Below, one piece after another: positions 7,810 to 13,756 of a stretch of DNA of 14,098 nt (position 1 is its first letter; each line of letters starts with the position of its first letter). The DNA is from Caulobacterales bacterium RIFOXYB1_FULL_67_16 (lineage in GTDB: Bacteria; Pseudomonadota; Alphaproteobacteria; Caulobacterales; Caulobacteraceae). Under the pieces are notes generated by a model. The model was not told the DNA's origin, made no database searches, and saw nothing but the letters and a program-made list of their open reading frames with translations. The stretch lies in contig MGLN01000031.1 in NCBI GenBank assembly GCA_001796045.1, positions 11,990 to 26,087 on the forward strand, written 5' to 3'. The position numbers were made by a program, and so were the translations under genes.

Positions 7810-9930
7810 TCAGGCCGCCGCGGGCAGGCGGACCTCGGCGGTCAGGCCGTCCTGGGACTTCAGCCGAATGGCGCCGCCGTGGGCCAGGATGATGGAGCGG
7901 GAGTTGGCCAGGCCCAGACCCATGCCGGTCGCGTCGCTGGCGACCGCGTGGGGCGCCCGGTAGAAGGGCTTGAACACCCGCTCCAATTCGCTGTCGGGCA
8001 GGCCCGGTCCGAAGTCGCGCACGGTCGCGACCGCCTCGCCGTCGGCCTTGTCCAGCCGCACCACCGCCCGGCCGCCGTATTTGACGGCGTTGTCCAGCAG
8101 GTTTGCGAAGACCCGGTTCAGGGCCAGGGGGTCGGCCTGAACCTCGACCGGTTCGCCGGGCTCCAGGGCGACGTCCGCGCCGCCTGCGACGGCGTTCTTC
8201 ACGGCTTCGTCCAGGAGGGTACGGAGATCCAGACGCTCGCGGGAGCCGCCCTCGGCCTGATCGCGCATGAAGGCCAGGACGGAGCTGATCATGGCCTCCA
8301 TCTGGTCCATGTCCGTCTCGAGGCCCGCCTTCAGCTTGTCGGGCGCGGCCTCCAGCCGAAAGCGCATCCGGGTCAGCGGGGTGCGCAGGTCGTGGGAGAT
8401 GGCGCCGATCATGGCGGTGCGGTCCTCGACATAGCGTTTCAGCCGGGCCTGCATCAGGTTGAAGGCGGCGGCGGCGCGGTCGATCTCGGCCGAGCCGCCC
8501 TGGACCGTGGCCGGGGCCGAAGGATCGCGGCCCAGACGTTCGGCGGCGTCGGCGAAACTGCGCAAGGGGGCGGTCAGGCGTCGCGCGAACAGCCAGCCGA
8601 GCGGGCCGACCATGACGAAGGACAGCAGGAACCACAGCATGACACGGCTCTGCCAGGCGGTGGGGAAGCCTTCGGGCCTCGGCTTGACCACGATCCAGCG
8701 GTCGCCGACCCGCTGGGCCGCGATGAAGTCGCCCTCGACATAGCCGGCCGGCGTCGGGGCGAAGAGGCCGCGTCTGACGGGGGCGGGGGCGGAGACCTGG
8801 GCGGCGATCAGGTTCGCGGGCTCGGCCTGGAGCCCGGCCGGGCGAGAGGCGGCCGGCGACGCGGTCGTCGCCGGAGACGGCAGGCTGTCGGCGACGGGGG
8901 CGGACACGACAGGGCCGGCGTGCATCAGCGCTGGAGACGGCGTCGGGGCCGAAGCGGGCTGGACCAGCGGAGGCGTGTCGGCCGGTGGCGAGGTCTTGTC
9001 GGCGGCCGCCGAGGCGCCGGAGGCGGTCGTGGCCGAGACCGTGGTCATGAAGCCGTAGGCGGGAAGGGCGGCGGAGGCGTTCCGGCGGGCGACGAGCGCC
9101 GCAGCCAGGGCCCGCCCCATGCCCACGCCGCCCGGCGTCGGCGAGGTGCCGTCGCCCGGACGCCCGGGAAGGCCCAAGCCGTCGCCGGTTGAAGGCAGGC
9201 CGATGCGAGAGGCGGTCGGACGGATCAGCCGGTTGTCGCTCCCGGCCCAGGGCGCGCGGCGCGCCGCCTGGGCTTGGGCCAGCCGGGCCCCCTGATCCTT
9301 CCAGGCCTGAGGTCGTGCGGTAGTCTCGAACCCGCCGCTGCGGGCAAAGCCCCCGGGCAGGCGCGCCGCGCCCGCGCCGCCCAGGAAGGGCGCGGTCTGG
9401 GCGACGGTCTGACGATCCCGGATCAGCATGGGACCGCCGCTGAAGACGGGCAGAAACACGGCGGCGACACGGGGGGTGCGGGGGGTGCGGGGGGAGTCGG
9501 GATCGGTCGACGGCGCGGCGGCGTGCGGCGCCATCGGCTGGGCGCCGGTGGGCAAGGGGACGTAGAACATCAGGACGACGTCGGACGGGTCGGCCTTCAG
9601 CAGGTCGGCCAGGCGATCGCGCGGGCCTTCTGCGCTGAGCCAGCCCGGACCTTCGGCGCGAGGCGCCTGGTCGGCGATCTGGCGAACCAGGGGACGGGCG
9701 TCCCCGGCCTCGACCGCCTGGCCGCGCAGGGTCTTGGCGATGTCCTCCAGACTGTGTTGGGCCGGCGGTTGGGGCGGGAAGGCCAGCGTCAGGAGCAGGG
9801 TGGCGCCCTGGGCGACGATCAGAACCCCGACAACCAGACCCATGACATGACCGGCGATCGGCATCGGCGGCAGGCGAAACCTGTCCTTGGTGCGACCAGC
9901 CTCGCGAACCGGTTTCGGACTGTCCGCCAT
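7810..9930 (-). CDS. Sensor histidine kinase with greatly enlarged periplasmic domain
   Basis: This is a 706-aa membrane kinase of the EnvZ type. Transmembrane helix 1 spans about 25-51 and helix 2 about 430-450. HAMP follows (RLTAPLRSFADAAERLG), then the H-box GAISHDLRTPLTRMRF with H513. The ATPase motifs NLLDNAVKYGG, DFGPGLP, FKPFYRAP and GMGLGLANS look intact. The flanks of its periplasmic domain align by eye with the neighbouring plus-strand kinase: LRGQAVEAGDARPL matches LRGQAAKSEDGRPL, and GDRWIVVKP matches DGRWAVIKP. Between them lie about 250 extra residues (roughly 136-385), rich in Pro, Ala, Gly and Ser, with few predicted structured segments. AAGGTCAGGGG before the ATG gives a modest ribosome binding site. 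No response regulator gene adjoins it, so it may signal to the OmpR-like protein nearby. No frameshift is needed to read through the insertion. Confidence 0.9.
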   Translation of the reverse strand: MADSPKPVREAGRTKDRFRLPPMPIAGHVMGLVVGVLIVAQGATLLLTLAFPPQPPAQHSLEDIAKTLRGQAVEAGDARPLVRQIADQAPRAEGPGWLSAEGPRDRLADLLKADPSDVVLMFYVPLPTGAQPMAPHAAAPSTDPDSPRTPRTPRVAAVFLPVFSGGPMLIRDRQTVAQTAPFLGGAGAARLPGGFARSGGFETTARPQAWKDQGARLAQAQAARRAPWAGSDNRLIRPTASRIGLPSTGDGLGLPGRPGDGTSPTPGGVGMGRALAAALVARRNASAALPAYGFMTTVSATTASGASAAADKTSPPADTPPLVQPASAPTPSPALMHAGPVVSAPVADSLPSPATTASPAASRPAGLQAEPANLIAAQVSAPAPVRRGLFAPTPAGYVEGDFIAAQRVGDRWIVVKPRPEGFPTAWQSRVMLWFLLSFVMVGPLGWLFARRLTAPLRSFADAAERLGRDPSAPATVQGGSAEIDRAAAAFNLMQARLKRYVEDRTAMIGAISHDLRTPLTRMRFRLEAAPDKLKAGLETDMDQMEAMISSVLAFMRDQAEGGSRERLDLRTLLDEAVKNAVAGGADVALEPGEPVEVQADPLALNRVFANLLDNAVKYGGRAVVRLDKADGEAVATVRDFGPGLPDSELERVFKPFYRAPHAVASDATGMGLGLANSRSIILAHGGAIRLKSQDGLTAEVRLPAAA
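9471..9503. repeat. 9-bp G-rich tandem repeat inside the large kinase gene
   Basis: On the plus strand GGGGGGTGC occurs twice in tandem (9471-9479, 9480-9488), followed by GGGGGG and AGTCGGG. In the minus-strand kinase this encodes RTPRTPR (residues 148-154). The unit is 9 bp, so gain or loss keeps the reading frame. Three runs of six G plus one of three, with 3-4-base loops, also meet the usual pattern for a G-quadruplex on the plus (template) strand. Confidence 0.6.
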
Positions 9931-10171
9931 CCCCTGACCTTCACTGTGGCGCCCCGTATCGACTCAGACGAAACAGCCGGGCTTCGACCATTGCAGCAAA
10001 GCGGGGCCTTGCGTCGCGGTGAAGGCCGGTTTGCTACAGGGTTGAAACGAAGCGGGCCGTTGTGCGGCGCAGCGGGCCGAAGGCGTCCACAGCTGAAATC
10101 CTGGACGCTGTTCCCGTTTTGTTCGTTCCATGGTTTAAGGCGGGGCGGTCGGCGGTGTTGTGGAGGATGAG

Positions 10172-10375
10172 ATGAACGACGGCGTGCTGGCCGATATGAT
10201 GGCCGAACTGGATGCTGAGCTGGCGCGGGCGGAGGCGTCCTTGCCGGAACACCCCGAACAGACCCGGCAGACCGAGGTGATGCGGGCCCTGGCCCTGGGC
10301 CTAGGCAATTTCGAACGGATGCGGGCGCACGACGCACATCTGCTGGCGGCGCGGCTGTCGCCTCGGCGGGGGTGA
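10172..10375 (+). CDS. Small protein of unknown function, 67 aa
   Basis: I do not recognise this protein. GGAGGA at 10162-10167 lies five bases before ATG 10172, a better start than the in-frame GTG at 10160, which lies too close to that site. The 67-aa product is mostly helical: an acidic N-terminal half (LADMMAELDAELARAEASL, about 6-24) and a more basic C-terminal half (FERMRAHDAHLLAARLSPRR). It has no signal peptide, membrane segment or cysteine. Codons are strongly G/C-ending like the neighbours, which supports real coding. It is divergent from the large kinase gene, with 241 bp between them. In that gap I see no clear promoter, only three variants of an AGCGGGCC-like motif near 9999, 10050 and 10070. 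An overlapping minus-strand frame is a less likely alternative. Confidence 0.6.
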   Translation: MNDGVLADMMAELDAELARAEASLPEHPEQTRQTEVMRALALGLGNFERMRAHDAHLLAARLSPRRG

Positions 10376-10427
10376 TCGGGGGCGCCGCCGGCTCGCCGCA
10401 TTGGACCGACGCCGCAGCGGAAAACGA

Positions 10428-10499
10428 GTGCAATGTGCAATTTGACGTAAGCTACGGCTTTTGCGAGCTTATTTTCGCCATGCAAATTGCACTGTGCAA
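10428..10499. repeat. Nested inverted repeats built on GTGCAA/TTGCAC half-sites
   Basis: GTGCAAT is tandemly repeated at 10428-10434 and 10435-10441. The second copy starts GTGCAATTTG (10435-10444), which pairs perfectly with CAAATTGCAC at 10483-10492. Inside lies another stem, TAAGCT (10448-10453) with AGCTTA (10466-10471). On the right TTGCAC-T-GTGCAA (10487-10499) is a perfect 13-bp palindrome that shares its left half with the long repeat, and TGCAA-A-TTGCA (10481-10491) overlaps it. The same six-base half-site therefore occurs four times in 72 bases. This suits a multi-site operator or a folded element; the cognate protein is unknown. Confidence 0.6.
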
Positions 10500-10602
10500 G
10501 AAGAGGCGATGTCGGGACGAGGCGACCGAAGAACCCTCGGACGAACGCGTCTGGTTGGCGATGTCAAAGACCGGGCGTGGATTATAAGCCCGTTCCAAGC
10601 GG

Positions 10603-10624
10603 CGCCATGCTGATGGCGATTTTT
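10603..10624 (+). terminator. Intrinsic terminator, plus strand
   Basis: CGCCAT at 10603-10608 pairs with ATGGCG at 10613-10618 around a GCTG tetraloop, followed by A and five T (10620-10624), then ATCTTC. The asymmetry of the T tract gives plus-strand direction. The nearest convincing plus-strand gene, the 67-aa ORF, ends 227 bases earlier, so the terminated transcript may be a long 3' extension or a separate small RNA. Confidence 0.6.
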
Positions 10625-10631
10625 ATCTTCA

Positions 10632-10647
10632 AGTCTTGGACAAGACT
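10632..10647. repeat. 16-bp palindrome AGTCTTG-GA-CAAGACT
   Basis: AGTCTTG (10632-10638) and CAAGACT (10641-10647) are perfect inverted arms with a 2-base centre. The form is that of a dimeric repressor site. As RNA it would give a six-pair stem with a GGAC loop, but no T tract follows on either strand, so a terminator role is weak. Confidence 0.45.
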
Positions 10648-10703
10648 GGAGTTTGTTGCGGGAATTAGGCGCGTCGGCGGCCGGTCAGCTACGTGCGGCG
10701 GCT

Positions 10704-10880
10704 TTAGGGTTGGCGTTTGAAGGTGTCGCCCACCTCGGTCGCGTCCGGCCCGTCCGGTCCCGCGCTGCGTCGCTCCTGCTCGCCGACCTTTTTCACGTCG
10801 GCTTCCGGCGTCAGAGCGTCCGGCTTGCCGAGAGGCTCGGCGCCGTTCTTCTCACGGCCCTCGGTCTGGTTGCGATCCAT
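10704..10880 (-). CDS. Small hydrophilic protein, 58 aa, unknown function
   Basis: Reading down from ATG 10880-10878 gives 58 codons ending in TAA at 10706-10704. The product begins MDRNQTEGREKNGAEPLG and ends DATEVGDTFKRQP. It is highly charged, rich in Glu, Asp, Lys, Arg, Gly and Pro, with no hydrophobic stretch or cysteine, so it is probably disordered and cytoplasmic. AAGGGAG lies six bases before the ATG, an excellent ribosome binding site, but it forms one arm of a hairpin (10887-10906). The gene begins 50 bases after the membrane fusion protein stop on the same strand and may be the last cistron of the efflux operon. I do not recognise the family. Good codon use and the binding site argue for a real gene. 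Confidence 0.68.
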   Translation of the reverse strand: MDRNQTEGREKNGAEPLGKPDALTPEADVKKVGEQERRSAGPDGPDATEVGDTFKRQP

Positions 10881-10886
10881 GGAAAT

Positions 10887-10906
10887 CTCCCTTGCTGGAA
10901 AGGGAG
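10887..10906 (-). promoter_or_regulatory. Hairpin that includes the ribosome binding site of the 58-aa gene
   Basis: On the minus strand CTCCCTT (10906-10900) pairs perfectly with AAGGGAG (10893-10887) around a six-base loop. The 3' arm is the whole Shine-Dalgarno sequence of the following gene, six bases before its ATG. This would hide the site unless opened. A leaky transcription end for the efflux operon is another option, but there is no T tract after the stem (ATTTCC). Confidence 0.5.
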
Positions 10907-10930
10907 CGCAGGGGCGAAGGACGGGTTCCG

Positions 10931-12025
10931 TCAGCGACCGGTATCCACCTTCGCCACCACGGACATGCCGGGCGACAAGCGGTCGGCGCCCGTCTGCCCC
11001 GGCTCGATCCGGATCCGCACCGGGATGCGCTGGGCGACCTTGGTGAAGTTGCCGGTGGCGTTGTCGGGGCGGATGACGCTGAACTCGCTGCCGGCGGCGG
11101 GGGCGATGCGTTCGACGCGACCGCGCAGGGTCTGCCCGCCCAGAGCATCGACCGCGATCTCGACCGGCTGACCGACCCGGATGTCGCGCATCTGGGTCTC
11201 CTTCATATTGGCCGTGACCCAGACCACGTCGGGCACCAGACCCATCAGCTGGGTTCCGGCGGTGACATACTGGCCCTGGCGCACGCCGATCTCGCCCAGG
11301 CGGCCGGAGCGGGGGGCGATGATGCGGGTGTTGGCCAGGTCGATCTGGGCCAGGCGGACGGCGGCGCGGGCGTTCTCGACGGCGGCGGCCAGGCTGTCGC
11401 GGTTGACGACGGCCGAGGTGACGCCGGTCTGGGCCACGCCCTCGGCGGCCTGGGCCTGGGCCAGCTGGGCCTGGGCGCTGCGCAGGGCGGCGACGGCGAT
11501 GTCCACATTGGATTGCGACACCCAGCCGCCGGCCTTCAGGGTGCGGGCGCGGTCGGCGTCGGCCTGGGCCTTGGTCAGGGCGGCCTGGGCGGCGGCGATC
11601 GAGGCGCGTTGCTGGGCCACGGCGCCGCGCGCGGACGCCTGGCTTTGGGTCGAGTTGGACAGGGCCGCCTCTGCGGAGTGCAGGGCGGCCTCGGCCTGTT
11701 CCAGCTTCTGGCGGTAGATACGGTCGTCGACCTGGGCCAGAAGCTGGCCCTGCTGGACCCTCTGGAAGTCCTGGACCGGCACGGCCGTCACATAGCCGCT
11801 GACCTGGGGGCTGATGATCGTCACCTGGCCGCGCACATAGGCGTTGTCGGTGCGCTGGACATGGCCGGTGAAGGGCGGCAGCCGCCAGGCGTAGAGGACC
11901 AGGCCGACGGTGAAGACGGCGACGATGGCCGCCACCACGGCCCAGAGGACGCGCTTGCGGGGTTCCGGCGCGGCAGGGGCGGCAGAGGCGGGCGGAGCGG
12001 AGGGAGCGGGGGCTGTGTCGGTCAT
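10931..12025 (-). CDS. HlyD/EmrA-family membrane fusion protein of an efflux pump
   Basis: This 364-aa periplasmic adaptor would link the inner-membrane transporter encoded upstream to an outer-membrane channel. A Pro/Ala-rich cytoplasmic tail (1-24) leads into one transmembrane anchor (about 25-47). The first biotinyl-lipoyl half contains RTDNAYVRGQVTIISPQVSG (58-77) and VQQGQLLAQVDD. An Ala/Gln-rich helical hairpin follows (about 105-228), then the second lipoyl half (NTRIIAPRSGRLGEIGVRQG). The C-terminal beta-barrel includes GQPVEIAVDALGG, and the protein ends GMSVVAKVDTGR. The domain order and the D-N-A-Y-V motif match EmrA. The start ATG 12025 lies 21 bases after the transporter stop with only a weak purine run before it. 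Substrates cannot be told from sequence. Confidence 0.92.
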   Translation of the reverse strand: MTDTAPAPSAPPASAAPAAPEPRKRVLWAVVAAIVAVFTVGLVLYAWRLPPFTGHVQRTDNAYVRGQVTIISPQVSGYVTAVPVQDFQRVQQGQLLAQVDDRIYRQKLEQAEAALHSAEAALSNSTQSQASARGAVAQQRASIAAAQAALTKAQADADRARTLKAGGWVSQSNVDIAVAALRSAQAQLAQAQAAEGVAQTGVTSAVVNRDSLAAAVENARAAVRLAQIDLANTRIIAPRSGRLGEIGVRQGQYVTAGTQLMGLVPDVVWVTANMKETQMRDIRVGQPVEIAVDALGGQTLRGRVERIAPAAGSEFSVIRPDNATGNFTKVAQRIPVRIRIEPGQTGADRLSPGMSVVAKVDTGR

Positions 12026-12046
12026 CGGATGGGGGGCTTTCGGAGA

Positions 12047-13756
12047 TCAGTCGGCGGCGGCGACAGCTGCGGCGTCGGGCGTGGGCGTGTTTCGGGCCTC
12101 CCGTTTCGCCTGACGGCGCGCCTTGAGGCGGGGGCGCAGATGGACGGCCGTCACCCAGGCGCAGCCCAGGGCGGCGACCACGGCGATGATCAGGAAGACG
12201 TCGTTATAGGCCAGGACATTGGCCTGCTGCGTCACCTGGCGCGTCAGCAGGGCCGCCCCCTCGGCGTTCAGCAGGGCGGGGTCGGTGATGGTGGACGAAT
12301 AGGCGCCCGACAGCTGGCGCAGGCGTAGAACCACCTGGGGGTCCAGGCTGGTGATGTCGGCGGCCAGCTGGTTCGAATGGAACTTCTCGCGCACCACCTG
12401 GATGGTGCCGATCAGGGCCGAGCCGGCGAGGCCGCCCAGGTTCTGCAGCACGCTGAACATGACGATGAAGCTGATGATGTTGCGGGCGCCCTGTTGCAGC
12501 ACCTTGCCCACCCCGATCAGCAGGGCCGGGCCGACGAACAGGGCCGAGGCGAAGGCGACCAGGGCCTGGCTGACATAGAGCTGGGCCGGACGGGTCAGGA
12601 CGGTGGCGTGACTGTCCATATAGGCGCCGACGGCGATCAGGCCGAGCGCAATGGCGATGGGCAGGTTCAGCCGTGTCATGTCCAGCGTCAGGGCGGCGAC
12701 CGCCGTCCCGGCCATCATGGCCAGCAGGATGACCAGGAAGAGGCCGTGGAGCTGATCGGGGCCCAGGCCGACCACGGTCAGGAAGCCTACGGCGCCCGAG
12801 GTCTGTTCGGACAGGGTGATGCGGATCAGCAGGATGGCGCCGAACAGGCGCAGGATGTCGGGGCCCGTCAGCCAGCGGACGTTGATCAGCGGGTTCTTGC
12901 GGTCGTATTCGATCATCAGGGCGGCGGTCAGCAGGAGGATCGCCCCCGCCAAAGCCCAGCCGATCCAGGCGGCCTCGGTCCACCAGACGATCCGGCCCAG
13001 ACCCAGAACAGCGGCCAGCAGGGCCACGCCGGGCGCGAACAGGGCGAAGGTGACGAAGTCCAGCGGCTCGAACAGTTTCAGCCGCTCGGACGGGGGCAGT
13101 CGCAACACCTGGACGGCGGCCCAGGCCAGCAGCGCCATGCCCAGTTCGAAGGTATAGAAGGCGCGCCAGTCGTCCAGCTGAAGCAGGCTGGGCATGATCA
13201 GGCGAGCGATGGGGACGGCGAAGCTGGACAGGCCGATGCCGATCACCAGGCCCTTCAACCGGTGCCGGGCCGGGAAGGCCTGGATCATATAGAGGAAGCC
13301 CAGGCTGGACAGGCCCGCCGCCGCCGTGCCGGCCACGGCGCGGACGAACAGGGTGGACTCATAGTTGTCGACCGCCAGGTGGGCGGCGCAGGTGACAACG
13401 AAGGCGGTCAGGCAGATCTGGGTGAACAGGCGCAGGCCGTACTGCTGTCTGAACTTGAACAGGATCAGGTTCATACAGGCGTTGGTCATGACGAAGACGA
13501 CCGGCAGCCAGGCGGCTTCACTGGGGGTGATTCCCAGAGAGCCCTGAAGACTCGTCAGATTGGCGGTCACAGCCGCATTGCCCAGACTGCCGACCAGGGC
13601 CACCAGGACGCCGGTCAGGGCGTACTGAAACCTCAGCCAGGCCGTGTGGTCGGGCGTGGCGGGCGAGCCGGGCAGGGTGGGGCGCTCGTGGGGTTTCAGC
13701 GTGGCCAGGTACTGGTCCCACGGCAGATGCCAGTTGTGATCGGCGCGACGGGCCAT
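12047..13756 (-). CDS. DHA2-like (EmrB-type) MFS transporter, 14 predicted helices
   Basis: This 569-aa inner-membrane protein is the probable drug:proton antiporter of the pump. It has a cytoplasmic N-terminal extension of about 43 residues, then about 14 hydrophobic helices and a long loop before the last helix (about 470-520), and ends in a basic tail (RPRLKARRQAKREARN). Overall layout and the adjacent EmrA-like gene indicate the DHA2 family. The family motifs are degenerate: the first helix has GSLGNAAVTANL (57-68), without the usual Asp of the D1 motif. The helix 2-3 loop reads FKFRQQYGLRLF instead of the G-x-x-x-D-R-x-G-R pattern. The helix 5 region reads GLSSFAVPIARL in place of the GP-containing motif. 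The ATG overlaps the regulator stop (TGATG), so translation is coupled. A divergent drug exporter subgroup is likelier than a defective gene, since the frame is intact. Confidence 0.88.
   Translation of the reverse strand: MARRADHNWHLPWDQYLATLKPHERPTLPGSPATPDHTAWLRFQYALTGVLVALVGSLGNAAVTANLTSLQGSLGITPSEAAWLPVVFVMTNACMNLILFKFRQQYGLRLFTQICLTAFVVTCAAHLAVDNYESTLFVRAVAGTAAAGLSSLGFLYMIQAFPARHRLKGLVIGIGLSSFAVPIARLIMPSLLQLDDWRAFYTFELGMALLAWAAVQVLRLPPSERLKLFEPLDFVTFALFAPGVALLAAVLGLGRIVWWTEAAWIGWALAGAILLLTAALMIEYDRKNPLINVRWLTGPDILRLFGAILLIRITLSEQTSGAVGFLTVVGLGPDQLHGLFLVILLAMMAGTAVAALTLDMTRLNLPIAIALGLIAVGAYMDSHATVLTRPAQLYVSQALVAFASALFVGPALLIGVGKVLQQGARNIISFIVMFSVLQNLGGLAGSALIGTIQVVREKFHSNQLAADITSLDPQVVLRLRQLSGAYSSTITDPALLNAEGAALLTRQVTQQANVLAYNDVFLIIAVVAALGCAWVTAVHLRPRLKARRQAKREARNTPTPDAAAVAAAD

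Larger units (their letters stand above)
10376..10703. other. 328-bp stretch without a convincing gene, AT-richer than surroundings
   Basis: No reading frame here has a good start, ribosome binding site and codon use together. The region from about 10421 to 10660 is visibly richer in A and T than the flanks. It holds a nested inverted-repeat cluster (10428-10499), a short stem CGGGC/GCCCG (10572-10576 with 10588-10592), an intrinsic terminator (10603-10624) and a 16-bp palindrome (10632-10647). Two short plus-strand frames, 10480-10587 (35 aa) and 10494-10613 (39 aa from GTG), are possible but weak. Foreign origin, a small RNA or a decayed gene would each fit. Confidence 0.5.

Noticed and set aside
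7788..7815. GCCTGA...TCAGGC inverted repeat across the two kinase stop codons as a bidirectional terminator
   Set aside because: Only six pairs with a 16-base loop and no T tract on either side; it arises because both genes end in Ala-stop.
7595..8635. 346-aa minus-strand frame overlapping the large kinase in another frame
   Set aside because: Arg/Pro/Gly-rich out-of-frame translation of the kinase catalytic region.
7879..9192. 437-aa plus-strand open frame opposite the large kinase gene
   Set aside because: It mirrors a clear kinase gene with full catalytic motifs; long antisense frames are expected in high-GC DNA, and the product is low-complexity Gly/Arg/Gln.
10442..10474. TTGACG as a -35 element with TTATTT as -10
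   Set aside because: Spacing would be 21 bases, too long for a normal sigma-70 promoter, so I did not call a promoter for the candidate small RNA.
10428..10499. Integron attC site or transposon end
   Set aside because: No integrase, transposase or flanking target duplication is visible, and the attC core triplets are not evident.
10653..11171. 172-aa plus-strand frame across the 58-aa gene and the end of the fusion gene
   Set aside because: No ribosome binding site, and it is opposite two genes on the minus strand with better support.
10892..12328. 478-aa plus-strand open frame opposite the membrane fusion protein
   Set aside because: Its Gly/Leu/Asp/His-rich sequence is the complement of the HlyD-like gene, whose domain motifs are unmistakable.
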